Under the pieces are notes generated by a model. The model had not been told where the DNA came from and did not search any database. It saw only the letters and a list, made by a program, of their open reading frames with translations. DNA of 64,000 nt from Methylobacterium marchantiae. Lineage in GTDB: Bacteria > Pseudomonadota > Alphaproteobacteria > Rhizobiales > Beijerinckiaceae. How positions within the stretch are numbered: position 1 is the first letter of the stretch; each line of letters starts with the position of its first letter. Both the position numbers and the translations under genes were made by a program. Shown piece after piece: positions 29,215 through 38,550 of this stretch. Location of the stretch: positions 20,425 through 84,424 of the forward strand of contig NZ_BPQT01000009.1 in assembly GCF_022179405.1 (NCBI RefSeq). Direction: 5' to 3'.

Positions 29215-30486
29215 ATGACCCTGCCTCTCCAGAACCGACGCATCCTGCTGATCATCGGCGGCGGCATCGCCGCCTACAAGTCGCTCGACCTGATCCGGCG
29301 CCTGCGCGATCGCGGGGCGCGGGTACGGCCTCTGCTCACGGCGGGAGCGCAGGAATTCGTGACGCCGCTGGCCGCCGCCGCGCTTGCCGGGGAGCGGGCC
29401 CATACCGACCTGTTCGACCGGGCGGAGGAGGCCGATATCGGCCATATCAAGCTCGCGCGCGACGCCGACGCGATCGTGGTCGCTCCGGCAACCGCCAACC
29501 TGATGGCGCGGATGGCGGGCGGCGACGCTTCCGACCTCGCCTCCACGGTCCTCCTGGCGACGACACTGCCGATCCTCATCGCCCCGGCCATGAACGTGCG
29601 GATGTGGCAGCACCCGGCGACACGGCGCAACCTCGCGACCCTGAAGGCGGACGGCGTCCGCGTGGTCGGACCCAACGACGGCGCCATGGCCGAGGCCGAG
29701 TTCGGGCCCGGCCGTCTCGCCGAGCCGCTGGAGATCGCCGATGCGGTCGAGGCTCTGCTCGGAGACGTACGGACCGGCGAGGCGCCATCGTCCGCAGGGT
29801 TCGGCTTTCTCGCCGGGCGGTCATCGCCAAAACCCCTTGCCGGCAGGCGCGTCCTCGTCACCTCCGGGCCGACGCATGAGCCGATCGACCCCGTGCGCTA
29901 CCTCGCCAACCGGTCCTCCGGCCGGCAGGGGCATGCCATCGCCGCCGCCGCCGCCGCCGCCGGGGCGGAGGTCGTGCTGGTGTCCGGGCCGGTCTCGATT
30001 CCCGATCCGACAGGCGTCACGATGGTGCGCGTGGAGACGGCGCGGGAGATGCTGGCGGCGGTCGAGGCCGCCCTCCCCGCCGATCTCGCCATCTTCGCCG
30101 CCGCGGTGGGCGATTGGCGGCCAGTCGAGAGCCGCGATTCGAAGATCAAGAAGGACGGCTCGGCCGTGCCGCCGCTCTCGTTGGTCGAAAATCCCGATAT
30201 CCTCGCCACCATCGCGAAGCGTACCGAAGGGCGCCCGACCCTCGTCGTCGGTTTCGCCGCCGAGACCGACGCCGTCATCGCCCATGCCCGCGAGAAGATC
30301 GCCCGCAAGGGCTGCGATCTCCTCGTCGCCAACGATGTCTCGGCCGCAGGCGGCGTGATGGGCGGGACCGCCAATACCGTTCATCTCCTCGACAGGGAGG
30401 GCGGTCTGGAGACCTGGCCCACCCTCGACAAGGATGAAGTCGGACGGCGACTGGTCGAGCGTTTCGCCGCACGCCTCGCGACGTGA
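29215..30486 (+). CDS. coaBC: CoaBC: phosphopantothenoylcysteine decarboxylase/synthetase
   Basis: A bifunctional coenzyme A enzyme of 423 residues. CoaC half: GGIAAYKSLDLIRRL (FMN site), His77 in ADIGHIKLA, APATANLMARMAGG and PAMNVRMW with Asn127. CoaB half: VTSGPTHEPIDPVRYLANRS, SGRQGHAIA and SKIKKDG. The catalytic Cys of E. coli (C158) aligns with Glu160 in NDGAMAEAEFGPGRL; His75 and Asn125 align at the same +2 offset. There is no cysteine in the CoaC half at all. The ATG at 29215 is chosen; a GTG 24 codons upstream adds an unconserved leader. Confidence 0.94.
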   Translation: MTLPLQNRRILLIIGGGIAAYKSLDLIRRLRDRGARVRPLLTAGAQEFVTPLAAAALAGERAHTDLFDRAEEADIGHIKLARDADAIVVAPATANLMARMAGGDASDLASTVLLATTLPILIAPAMNVRMWQHPATRRNLATLKADGVRVVGPNDGAMAEAEFGPGRLAEPLEIADAVEALLGDVRTGEAPSSAGFGFLAGRSSPKPLAGRRVLVTSGPTHEPIDPVRYLANRSSGRQGHAIAAAAAAAGAEVVLVSGPVSIPDPTGVTMVRVETAREMLAAVEAALPADLAIFAAAVGDWRPVESRDSKIKKDGSAVPPLSLVENPDILATIAKRTEGRPTLVVGFAAETDAVIAHAREKIARKGCDLLVANDVSAAGGVMGGTANTVHLLDREGGLETWPTLDKDEVGRRLVERFAARLAT

Positions 30487-30732
30487 TGCGGATCGATCCA
30501 GCCCATCCGACGTTAAGACTTGACGAACCCTTCGCACCGCATCATGTCGGCGCAACCGTCATTGCCGTGCACCTGCCCGGCGCGGCGGCTCCACAGGAAC
30601 TTTCGAACCCGATGCCCAGCGACAGTAGTCGATGGACCGCGCCGATTTTGGCCGACAGCGTGTCGTGCGCCTGATCGATTGATCGGGTTCACCCGCGATC
30701 GGCCTTGACGGCCGGTCGAACGAGGTGAACCG

Positions 30733-30942
30733 ATGACCTTCCAGACCTTTGCCTTTGCTCGTGTCCGTTCGCGCGGAGCATCCCCCTCGCGGGACAACAG
30801 CGTCGCGCTGATCCTCCTCGTGATGATGACGCTGGTCTTCGCACCGGTCATCGGCATGCATCTCGTCGCGGCCTTCTCCCCCTCCTCGCTTCCGACGAAT
30901 CTGCTCTCACGCTCGACGGACGCGGCGATCCCGCCGGGCTGA
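30733..30942 (+). CDS. Small single-pass membrane protein, unknown
   Basis: A 69-residue protein with one hydrophobic helix (NSVALILLVMMTLVFAPVIG) and short basic and Ser-rich flanks. A ribosome site GAGGTG lies seven bases before the ATG, which supports a real gene. No family is recognised. Confidence 0.6.
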   Translation: MTFQTFAFARVRSRGASPSRDNSVALILLVMMTLVFAPVIGMHLVAAFSPSSLPTNLLSRSTDAAIPPG

Positions 30943-30974
30943 GCTCGGCGAGGACCGTCCCGGCGCGAAACCGC

Positions 30975-31382
30975 TCAGGATTGGGGAGGAATCGCTGCCT
31001 GGTCCATATACATCAGCTCCCAGACATGGCCGTCGAGGTCCTGGAACGAGCAGCCATACATGAACCCGTAATCCATGTTCGGCTTCCAAGGTCTGGCGCC
31101 GGCCGAAAGGGCTTTCGCCAGAGACTCGTCGACCTCTTCGCGCGATTCGCAGGAGAGACAGGTCAGGACTTCCGTCGCCTTCGTCGTATCGGCGATCTCT
31201 CCCGTGATGAAGTCGCGGAAGCGGGCCTCCGTGAGCAGCATGACGAAGATGCTCTCCGATACGACCATGCAGGCCGCGTTCTCGTCGGTGAAGGCCGGAT
31301 TGAAGGCAAAGCCGAGCGCACCGAAGAAGGTCTTTGACGCTTCAAGATCCTTCACCGGCAGATTGACGAAGATCATCCGCAT
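30975..31382 (-). CDS. VOC/glyoxalase family protein
   Basis: A 135-residue vicinal-oxygen-chelate protein starting MRMIFVNLPVKDLEASKTFF, with CSFQDLDGHVWELMYMD at the C-terminal end. This matches the large bacterial glyoxalase-like (VOC) family whose members bind or modify small molecules, antibiotics or metals. The ATG has AAGGAG nine bases upstream. It follows the GST gene on the same strand and may be co-expressed as a detoxification pair. Confidence 0.87.
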   Translation of the reverse strand: MRMIFVNLPVKDLEASKTFFGALGFAFNPAFTDENAACMVVSESIFVMLLTEARFRDFITGEIADTTKATEVLTCLSCESREEVDESLAKALSAGARPWKPNMDYGFMYGCSFQDLDGHVWELMYMDQAAIPPQS

Positions 31383-31411
31383 GTCGGTCGCTCCTTGCTC
31401 GAATCGGGTTG

Positions 31412-31446
31412 GATGCTGGATCGGGCGCCGCCGCTGGTCCAGCATC
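31412..31446 (-). repeat. Inverted repeat between the GST and VOC genes
   Basis: A perfect 9-bp inverted repeat, GATGCTGGA and TCCAGCATC, with a 17-base loop lies in the 68-base intercistronic gap. It could be a processing or attenuation hairpin; there is no U-tract. Confidence 0.55.
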
Positions 31447-31450
31447 GGCA

Positions 31451-32095
31451 TCACTCGGCTTGGCGCGACAGGGCCTCGTGCTCGGCAGCCAGGGCCGCTT
31501 CTTCTGCCTCGATCTTCCGGAAGGCCGGACGCGCCTTGATCCGGCCGATATAGGCCACGATGGCCGGCTCTTCCGGTACGATCTTGAACGCCGTCATCCA
31601 TCCGAGCGCCGTGCCCCACAGGATGTCGGCGGCGCTGAAGCGGTCGCCCAGGAGGTATGGTCCCTTCGACAGGGTCTCGACCACGCTGTCGAGGACGCCG
31701 TCGAAACTGCCATAGGGCGACATCGCCATGGGGCCGGGTTCCCGCTCGAGGGCACGGTCGATCACCGCGGGCTCGAAACACGATCCGTAGGTCACCATCC
31801 AGCGCAGGTAGGGTCCGCGGAGCGGATCACCGATCGGCGGTGCCAGGCCCTTCTCGGCGAATTCGTCGGCGAGGTAGAGATAGATGGCCGGTTGCTCGGT
31901 GACGAGCGCGTCGCCGTGCCGGATGGCCGGGACCTTCCCCAACGGGTTGATCGCCAGATAGGCGGCTTCCCGTTGTTCGCCCGCCTTCATGTTAAGGACG
32001 TGCAGGCGGTGAGGCGCCTGGAGCTCTTCCAGCAGGAAACGGACACCGGACGAGCGGGTGTTGGGTGAGTGGTAGAGGGTGATCTCGGAGATCAT
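31451..32095 (-). CDS. Glutathione S-transferase family protein
   Basis: A 214-residue GST. The thioredoxin-like N-domain begins LYHSPNTRSSGVRFLLEE, with the Ser-x-x-Ser region that activates glutathione in beta/theta types, then NPLGKVPAIRHGD, and EQPAIYLYLAD at the G-site. The C-terminal helical domain has GDRFSAADILWGTAL. It probably conjugates or reduces electrophiles in the cytosol. It is upstream of the VOC gene on the same strand. Confidence 0.92.
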   Translation of the reverse strand: MISEITLYHSPNTRSSGVRFLLEELQAPHRLHVLNMKAGEQREAAYLAINPLGKVPAIRHGDALVTEQPAIYLYLADEFAEKGLAPPIGDPLRGPYLRWMVTYGSCFEPAVIDRALEREPGPMAMSPYGSFDGVLDSVVETLSKGPYLLGDRFSAADILWGTALGWMTAFKIVPEEPAIVAYIGRIKARPAFRKIEAEEAALAAEHEALSRQAE

Positions 32096-32556
32096 GTATC
32101 CGGCTTCGGCTGCGAATCGTGAGCAATCATGTCGTCCGATGCTGGGTCCGGGTCAAACGCGGCCTTGCCATCGGACGCTGAAATTCCGGATCTTCACGAG
32201 GCTCGTCTTCGCCGTGCCATCTCTCATCGAAGACTGAAATTCTATCTCGATACTGAGAGATGATCCGACGATGTCTCGTGTCTACCTTGTGATTGATGGC
32301 CCGGATTGGTTTGATCGAAGTTCCGGGGCGGACAAGACCGGTCGCATTCTGCAGGGCTTTGCTGCATCGGCGTCGCGATACATCCGCGCAGATCGCGTTG
32401 ACGGAATGCCGGTGCGTGTCTATAGAGCGCGCTTCGCCGACAGGCCGCGCTCACGCAGCCCGTCGGCTTCGCCATTGCCCGAACAACCTTCGCGCGACGA
32501 CCGACACTGAAAGCCTGCGGGCTCGTCGGCATCGCCTCACATGAACGAGGATGCCC
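32096..32556. other. Intergenic region between GST and rpsT
   Basis: No convincing gene in either direction; the one short open frame (32271-32510) has no ribosome site and a composition unlike its neighbours. The sequence carries a nonamer CTGAAATTC twice (near 32178 and 32234) and an 8-bp inverted repeat ATCTCTCA (32219-32226) / TGAGAGAT (32254-32261). The rpsT promoter must lie here. Confidence 0.6.
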
Positions 32557-32823
32557 ATGGCCAACACCGTGTCGGCCAAGAAAATGACCCGCAAGATCGC
32601 GAAGCGGACCGCCGTGAACCGCTCGCGCCGCAGCCGTATGCGCACCTTCCTCCGCAAGGTCGAAGAGGCGATTGCCGGCGGCGACCAGACCGTTGCGCTG
32701 ACCGCCCTGCGTGCAGCCGAGCCCGAGATCATGCGGGCCGCCCAGCACGGCATCGTTCACAAGAACAACGCCTCCCGGAAGGTTTCGCGCCTCGCTGCGC
32801 GGGTCAAGGCTCTCGCTGCCTGA
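32557..32823 (+). CDS. rpsT: 30S ribosomal protein S20
   Basis: An 88-residue small ribosomal subunit protein, mostly basic helices that bind 16S r[35 protein letters not shown] and a Lys/Arg-rich end. The ATG at 32557 is chosen over the ATG six bases upstream because GAGG then sits seven bases away and because it gives the canonical MANT start. A strong terminator follows, so it is monocistronic. Confidence 0.97.
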   Translation: MANTVSAKKMTRKIAKRTAVNRSRRSRMRTFLRKVEEAIAGGDQTVALTALRAAEPEIMRAAQHGIVHKNNASRKVSRLAARVKALAA

Positions 32824-33386
32824 TCCCTCCCTTCCTCGGATGACGCGAAAGAAGCCCGGCCTCAGTGCCGGGCTTCTTTCGTTTCGGGCTTCCCAAAGCC
32901 GAGCCGGGCCGGGCCGGCGGATCGCCATCGTCGCCTTTCCGACGAAGCCCGGTCGACGTGTCGCGCCAAGACTGAATCCCGAGTCGAAACCCCGCGAAAC
33001 CGAGTCTAAGCGTTAACCCTACCGCCGAATCTGCCGTGTTGCGGAGTCTAGGGGGGCTGTGTAGATTAATGATCTCTCGCCAAAAGCGGGAAAATTCACA
33101 CTTAATTCAAACCTGCCCGAATCGTCCGCAAGATGTCGGGCGTGCCTCGACTCCACACGCACCGGAGAGATCCCAGCAGCGTCTTGGCCATCTGTCCCCA
33201 CAACTCCCGTTGTTAGGAGAACCGTAGCTTATTGTTGATAGGGTCTTTTCATCGGCAAAAGCCTGCGGTGGAGGGATTGACTCCGCCAAGTCGTTATGGG
33301 TCTCGCGAATTCCTTGCGGGGCGTGATGTCAGTCAAGTGTGCGTACGCTCCGAATGGCGGCTTCCGCTCTCGGCGCGAGGAGAGCA
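32824..33386 (+). other. Non-coding dnaA upstream region, GANTC-rich
   Basis: A 563-base region between rpsT and dnaA with no gene. It has eight GANTC sites: 32974, 32981, 33002, 33027, 33044, 33119, 33149 and 33279. GANTC is the target of the alphaproteobacterial cell-cycle methylase CcrM, and methylation of GANTC in the dnaA promoter controls dnaA in Caulobacter. An AT-richer patch lies around 33060-33112. DnaA boxes (TTATCCACA) are not convincing, so an origin here is a suggestion only. Confidence 0.7.
32846..32881 (+). terminator. Terminator after rpsT
   Basis: A perfect 15-bp stem (CGAAAGAAGCCCGGC and its complement) with loop CTCAGT, ending in TTCTTTCG. It lies 22 bases after the stop. 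Confidence 0.93.
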
Positions 33387-34901
33387 ATGATGCATGTCGA
33401 CGGTAGCGTGGCGGGTAACGCCGAGACCGGCATGGGTGGCGCAGGTGGGGCAGACACGGTTGCGGCCTGGGCCCGCGTGAAGCGGCGCCTTCGGGCGGAG
33501 TTGGGTGAGGACGTCTTCGCCAGCTGGTTCGCGCGGCTGGAACTGGTGGAAGTGGTGTCCGGGACCGCGCGCCTCAGCGTGCCCACCCGCTTCCTGAAGA
33601 GCTGGATCGAATCCCACTATCTCGACCGTGTCCTCGCCACCTTCCGCAGCGAGGTGGAGAGCGTCTCGCTCATCGAAGTCGGCGTGCGTGGAGCCGGAGC
33701 CCCGGTCCGCGTCGCTCCGAGTGCGGTCAAGTCTTCCTCCCCCGCAAGCCCCCTCGCCCGTCTGCAGAGCACCGGCAACGCGCAGATCTCGTCCGGCGCG
33801 ATGAGCTTCCCGGCCGACGCCGATTCCGCCACGCAGCCGCGCGGGGACGCCGGGGGCGATCTCAACGGCGCCCCCCTCGACAACCGTCTCACCTTCGCGA
33901 GCTTCGTCGTCGGCCGCTCCAACGCCCTCGCGCACGCCGCGGCGGAACGCGTATCGCGCCACGACGGTCAGGGCGCGCTCTATAACCCGCTCTACTTCCA
34001 TGCCGGTGTCGGCCTGGGCAAGACCCACCTCCTCCACGGCATCGGTCATGCCGCACGCGAGGCCGGCCGCCGGGTGATCTACCTCACCGCCGACCGCTTC
34101 ATGTACGGCTTCGTCAACGCCCTGAAGACCCAGAACGCGCTCGCCTTCAAGGAGAGGCTGCGCGCCATCGACCTGCTCATCCTCGACGACGTCCAGTTCA
34201 TCCAGGGCAAGTCGATCCAGGCCGAGTTCGGTCACACCATCAATTCGCTGATCGATGCGGGCCGTCAGGTGGTCGTCGCCTCCGACCGCCCGCCAACCGA
34301 ACTCGAAGCGCTGGAAGAGCGGGTGCGCTCGCGCCTCGCCGGCGGCCTCGTGGTCGAGATCGGCACGCTGGACGAACAGCTCCGCATGTCGATCCTGTCG
34401 GCGCGTCTCGCCGCCGTGCGGGTGGCGCATCCAAATTTCGAGGTGTCGCCCACCGTCGCGACCTACGTCGCCCGCGCCATCACCGCCAATGGCCGCGACC
34501 TCGAAGGTGCCGTGAACCGGCTCCTGGCCCACGCCACGCTCACCGGCACCGCCGTGACCATGGAGACGGCCGAGACCGCGATCCGCGACCTCGTGAAGAA
34601 CCGCGAGCCCAAGCGCATCAAGATCGAGGACATCCAGAAGCTGGTGGCCTCGCGCTACAACGTCTCGCGCTCCGACATCCTGTCCGAGCGGCGCACCGCC
34701 GCCGTGGTGAAGCCGCGCCAGATCGCCATGTACCTCTCCAAGGTGCTGACCCTGCGCTCTCTGCCCGAGATCGGACGCCGCTTCGGTGGCCGCGACCACA
34801 CGACGGTGCTCCACGCGGTCCGCAAGATCGACAAGCTGATCGGCGAGGACAATGTGCTGAACGACGAGGTCGAGCTCCTGAAGCGGATGCTGCAGGACTG
34901 A
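33387..34901 (+). CDS. dnaA: Chromosomal replication initiator DnaA
   Basis: The replication initiator that binds DnaA boxes and melts oriC. The 504-residue protein has an N-terminal domain I ([20 protein letters not shown]), a linker, the AAA+ core with Walker [16 protein letters not shown] and Walker [14 protein letters not shown], and the C-terminal DNA-binding domain with [15 protein letters not shown]. The start at 33387 follows GAGGAG at a suitable distance; an ATG three bases on is also possible. It heads the classic dnaA-dnaN-recF order, with the GANTC-rich region as its promoter. Confidence 0.97.
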   Translation: MMHVDGSVAGNAETGMGGAGGADTVAAWARVKRRLRAELGEDVFASWFARLELVEVVSGTARLSVPTRFLKSWIESHYLDRVLATFRSEVESVSLIEVGVRGAGAPVRVAPSAVKSSSPASPLARLQSTGNAQISSGAMSFPADADSATQPRGDAGGDLNGAPLDNRLTFASFVVGRSNALAHAAAERVSRHDGQGALYNPLYFHAGVGLGKTHLLHGIGHAAREAGRRVIYLTADRFMYGFVNALKTQNALAFKERLRAIDLLILDDVQFIQGKSIQAEFGHTINSLIDAGRQVVVASDRPPTELEALEERVRSRLAGGLVVEIGTLDEQLRMSILSARLAAVRVAHPNFEVSPTVATYVARAITANGRDLEGAVNRLLAHATLTGTAVTMETAETAIRDLVKNREPKRIKIEDIQKLVASRYNVSRSDILSERRTAAVVKPRQIAMYLSKVLTLRSLPEIGRRFGGRDHTTVLHAVRKIDKLIGEDNVLNDEVELLKRMLQD

Positions 34902-35088
34902 TCGCCCGGATCGGGGCGATGCACGGGGCGATGCGGGCGACGGCTCTCCCGCATTGCCCTGGATAGAGCCTCGGACGCTCTTGCGTTCGGACAGGCCCTT
35001 CGCCAAGTTCACCGGCCAAGCCGCCGGCTCCATCCGTTCATAATCTCGGGGTCGGCGACGTTTTTCCGAATGACCACGAGTTGTTGCG

Positions 35089-36210
35089 ATGAAAGTCACT
35101 GTCGAGCGCGCGGCTCTCCTTCGATCGCTCGGCCACGTGCATCGCGTGGTGGAGCGTCGCAACACGATCCCGATCCTCTCCAACGTTCTCCTGCGCAGCG
35201 GGCCTGACGGGCTGGAGCTTAAGGCGACCGACCTCGACATCGAGGTGACGGAATCCGTGCCGGCGGACATCGTCGATCCGGGCGCCACCACGGTGCCGGC
35301 CCACGTGATCTACGACATCGTGCGCAAGCTGCCCGACGGTGCTCAGGTCTCGCTCGAGACCAGCGGCGAGACCGGACAGATGACGATCCGCTCGGGCCGT
35401 TCCCGCTTCTCCCTCGGTGCCCTGCCGGAGGGTGACTTCCCTGATCTCGCCGCAGGCGAACTCGGCACCAGCTTCGCCATCGCAGCGAGCGATCTGAAGC
35501 GCCTCATCGAAAAGACCCAGTTCGCGATCTCCACCGAGGAGACGCGCTACTACCTGAACGGCATCTACCTCCACACGATCGACCTCGACGGCACGCTGAA
35601 GATGCGTGCGGTCGCCACCGACGGACACCGTCTCGCCCGCGTCGAGATCGACGCCCCCGAGGGCAGCCGCGGGATGCCGGGCATCATCGTGCCGCGAAAG
35701 GCCGTGGCCGAGATCCAGAAGCTGGTGGAGGATGGCGGCGAGACCGTCGAGATCGACCTGTCGCCGGCCAAGATCCGGTTCCGCTTCGCCAGCGGCGTGA
35801 CCCTGATCTCCAAGCTGATCGACGGCACCTTCCCGGATTACCAGCGTGTGATCCCCACCGGAAACGACAAGTTCCTCACCGTGCAGCGCGACGAGTTTGC
35901 CCGCGCCGTCGACCGCGTCTCCACCATATCGTCCGAGCGCGGGCGCGCGGTGAAGCTTGCCGTACAGGAGGGCCGCCTCGCCCTCTCCGTGAACAACCCG
36001 GATTCCGGCAGCGCCACGGAAGAGCTCGACGTCGATTACGACGCCTCCGCCCTCGATATCGGCTTCAATGCGCGCTACCTCCTCGACATCACCGGCCAGC
36101 TCGAAGGCGACACCGCCCTGTTCAAGCTCGCCGATCCCGGCTCGCCGACCTTGATCCAGGATCGAGAGGGCGCCTCGGCGCTCTACGTGCTGATGCCGAT
36201 GCGGGTGTGA
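35089..36210 (+). CDS. dnaN: DNA polymerase III subunit beta (sliding clamp)
   Basis: The ring-shaped processivity clamp; 373 residues, three structurally similar domains. It starts MKVTVERAALLRSLGHVHRVVERRNTIPILSNV, a standard opening for the family, and ends YVLMPMRV. It is 187 bases after dnaA. Its stop overlaps the GTG start of recF by four bases (GTGA), so the two are probably translationally coupled. Confidence 0.97.
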   Translation: MKVTVERAALLRSLGHVHRVVERRNTIPILSNVLLRSGPDGLELKATDLDIEVTESVPADIVDPGATTVPAHVIYDIVRKLPDGAQVSLETSGETGQMTIRSGRSRFSLGALPEGDFPDLAAGELGTSFAIAASDLKRLIEKTQFAISTEETRYYLNGIYLHTIDLDGTLKMRAVATDGHRLARVEIDAPEGSRGMPGIIVPRKAVAEIQKLVEDGGETVEIDLSPAKIRFRFASGVTLISKLIDGTFPDYQRVIPTGNDKFLTVQRDEFARAVDRVSTISSERGRAVKLAVQEGRLALSVNNPDSGSATEELDVDYDASALDIGFNARYLLDITGQLEGDTALFKLADPGSPTLIQDREGASALYVLMPMRV

Positions 36211-37424
36211 TCCAGAGCGTTTCGTCGATTTTTCCGGAGAGATCGGGCATCACAGTTCAAGCCACGGAGGCCATTGCCGCACCGTCACTCGATGGTCTGC
36301 GCCTCACCCGCGTGATCTGCCGCGATTTCCGCAACCATGCCGATCTCGACCTCTCGGTCGGGAGCCGTTTCGTCGCTTTGGTGGGAGAGAACGGGGCCGG
36401 CAAGACCAACCTGCTCGAATCCATCTCGCTCTTCTCCCCTGGGCGCGGATTGCGGCGCGCGGATCTGTCGAGCATGGCGCGACAGGCCGGTTCCGGCGGT
36501 TTCGCCGTGTCGCTCGCCCTGGCGCGAGGGGATGACGACCATCGTATCGGCACCGGCTACGAGCCGGCGGTGGGCGATGGCCGCAGCACACGGCTCTGCC
36601 GCATCGATGGCGAGACGGTGGGCTCGCCGGTGGCCTTCGCCGAATTCCTGAGGGTGATCTGGCTGACGCCGGACCTCGACGGTCTGTTTCGCGGCCCCGC
36701 CGGCGATCGCCGCCGCTTTCTCGACCGTCTCGTCCTTGCGGTGGACGCGACCCACGGCGCCAGGGTCAACGCCCTGGAGCGAGCCCTGCGCTCGCGCAAC
36801 CGCCTGCTGGAAGAGCGTCCGAACGATGGACAATGGCTCGACGCGATCGAGCGCGAGGTCGCCGAACTCGGCGTCGCCGTGGCGCTGGCGAGACGCGAGA
36901 CCGCCGAGCGGCTCGACCGCCTCATCGCCGAGAGCCGCGATGACGCGCAACCCTTCCCCTGGGCCGGGATCAGGCTGGAAGGCGATCTCGACGATCTCGT
37001 CGCCGTCTGGCCGGCCCTGGAGGCGGAGGACCGCTTCCGCGCCGCCCTGCGCCAGGGCCGCCCGCGTGACAGGGCCGCGGGCCGAACGCTCATCGGTCCC
37101 CAGGCGACGGATCTCGTGGTCCGGCACGGCCCGAAGGACGTACCGGCATCGACGGCGTCCACCGGAGAGCAGAAGGCGCTGCTGATCGGTCTCGTCCTGG
37201 CCCATGCCCGACTGGTCCACGCCATGTGCGGCATCGCGCCCGTCATCCTGCTCGACGAGGTCGCCGCGCATCTCGACCCGCGGCGGCGAGCAAGTCTGTT
37301 CGACGCCCTGGAAGCACTTCAGGGTCAGGTCTGGATGACGGGTGCCGATCCCGCTTTGTTCACCGAGCTGGAGGGGCGCGCCGACATGGTCTCGGTCGCG
37401 GACGGTCGCATCGTTTCGGCGTGA
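36207..37424 (+). CDS. recF: DNA replication/repair protein RecF
   Basis: An SMC-like ATPase that helps load RecA at gaps. The 405-residue protein has Walker A VGENGAGKTNLLESI, the signature STGEQKALLIGL and Walker B VILLDEVAAHLD. The start used is the GTG overlapping the dnaN stop; since about 20 residues precede the conserved DGLRLTRVICRDFRNH, a start a little downstream is possible. It converges on dsbB with 13 bases between stops. Confidence 0.95.
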   Translation: MIQSVSSIFPERSGITVQATEAIAAPSLDGLRLTRVICRDFRNHADLDLSVGSRFVALVGENGAGKTNLLESISLFSPGRGLRRADLSSMARQAGSGGFAVSLALARGDDDHRIGTGYEPAVGDGRSTRLCRIDGETVGSPVAFAEFLRVIWLTPDLDGLFRGPAGDRRRFLDRLVLAVDATHGARVNALERALRSRNRLLEERPNDGQWLDAIEREVAELGVAVALARRETAERLDRLIAESRDDAQPFPWAGIRLEGDLDDLVAVWPALEAEDRFRAALRQGRPRDRAAGRTLIGPQATDLVVRHGPKDVPASTASTGEQKALLIGLVLAHARLVHAMCGIAPVILLDEVAAHLDPRRRASLFDALEALQGQVWMTGADPALFTELEGRADMVSVADGRIVSA

Positions 37425-37437
37425 ACGCCGATCCTCG

Positions 37438-38064
37438 TCAGCGTCCGAGCAGCCGGTCGATCATCTCGTAGCTGACCGGATTATCCGGGCAGAGACTGAG
37501 GCCGCATTCGGCGAAGGTGGAGGCGGCATTGGCCAGAGCGACGGCGAGGAACAGGAAGACGACGGACAGGCCGAGCGCTCCGGCTCGCGCGCCGGGAAGG
37601 CCCGCGGGCTCCGGCCCGATCGGCTGACCCAGGACCGAAGCCGCCTCGCCCCGCCTCGTGGCGGGTTCGGTGGCGAACTGCCCGTCCCACAGAGACATGA
37701 TGGCGACCCCGACGATGATGGCGACGAAGGAGATCAGCGCCCAGACATAGAAATGGAGGCCGAATAGCGCCTCTCCATAGGTGCCGGTTCCCGGCGCGAT
37801 GTGCAGAGCCGTCTGCCTGGCGGAGATCACGCTGCCGACCACGGCGCTGAGGGTGACGATGGCGTAATGCGACGGCCTCGGCCGATCGCAGATGTTGAGG
37901 ACGAGCCCCAGACCCGCCGCCGTGAAGGCGGCGCGCTGCAGCACGCAGAGTGGACAGGGCAATTCGCCGAGGACGATCTGATACCAGAACGCGACGAGCA
38001 GGATGAGGCTGCAGCCGAAGAGGCCGGCCGCATTCAGGCCACGAGCGAGGGACGGCGCGACCAT
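37438..38064 (-). CDS. dsbB: DsbB-family disulfide oxidoreductase
   Basis: An inner-membrane protein that reoxidises DsbA by passing electrons to quinone. The 208-residue protein has CPLC (in ELPCPLCVLQRAAF) after the first helix and four or five further hydrophobic segments. The usual second cysteine pair in the loop between helices 3 and 4 (SARQTALHIAPGTGTYGEAL) is missing; a Cys pair occurs instead at the C-terminal end in ECGLSLCPDNP. This looks like a variant DsbB. It follows the DUF5993 gene with ten bases between. ATG 38064 has AAGG upstream. Confidence 0.88.
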   Translation of the reverse strand: MVAPSLARGLNAAGLFGCSLILLVAFWYQIVLGELPCPLCVLQRAAFTAAGLGLVLNICDRPRPSHYAIVTLSAVVGSVISARQTALHIAPGTGTYGEALFGLHFYVWALISFVAIIVGVAIMSLWDGQFATEPATRRGEAASVLGQPIGPEPAGLPGARAGALGLSVVFLFLAVALANAASTFAECGLSLCPDNPVSYEMIDRLLGR

Positions 38065-38074
38065 TCCGAGACCT

Positions 38075-38230
38075 TCAGAAGACGAGTTGCAGGGCATCCG
38101 TGGCGTGCTCGCGGAACAGTGCCATCAACACTCCGAGGGACAGGCCCCAGACGGCCAGGGCAAGGCCGCGTCTGCCGGCGAGGGCCGCGCCCGTGGCGCC
38201 CGCGAAGCCGAGAAAGGGGATGACCATCAT
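38075..38230 (-). CDS. DUF5993 small membrane protein next to dsbB
   Basis: A 51-residue, two-helix membrane protein (MMVIPFLGFAGATGAAL ... RRGLALAVWGLSLGVLMALF, ending HATDALQLVF). It matches the short DUF5993 family, often found beside DsbB-type genes. It lies ten bases upstream of dsbB on the same strand, so it may be a small accessory subunit. The ATG at 38230 gives the family's usual length; a longer frame upstream is not supported. Confidence 0.8.
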   Translation of the reverse strand: MMVIPFLGFAGATGAALAGRRGLALAVWGLSLGVLMALFREHATDALQLVF

Positions 38231-38550
38231 GGACGATTCTCGGTATCTCTTTCGGTCGGAGAGCGAGACGTCTCCGAGGCGCAGCACAACTAAGCGGACA
38301 TCTCCTTTCGTTTGCTTAAAAGCAGCGCTTCCCCCGCCCGTCCTTTTCGTCGGGCCGCCGCCGCGCGTCATTCAAGCCGGGCCGACGACCGGGCGATTGA
38401 CCTTGCCGCCCATGGTCGTCAAACGCATTTTTCCGATAGTCGGCGGCGTGTTCGAGCATGGATGTCCAAACGGCATCCGTCCGCCGCTTTCCCTCGGCCG
38501 CCATTCGGCCCTGACGACCACCCTTTCCCGACCACGATGACGGACTCTTC

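Noticed and set aside
32271-32510. 79-codon open frame upstream of rpsT
   Set aside because: No ribosome site, atypical Arg/Ser-rich composition at the end, and overlap with the expected rpsT promoter region.
32824-33386. DnaA boxes near dnaA
   Set aside because: The best matches (for example CTATCAACA on the minus strand near 33232-33242) have two mismatches to TTATCCACA and do not cluster, so no box is called.
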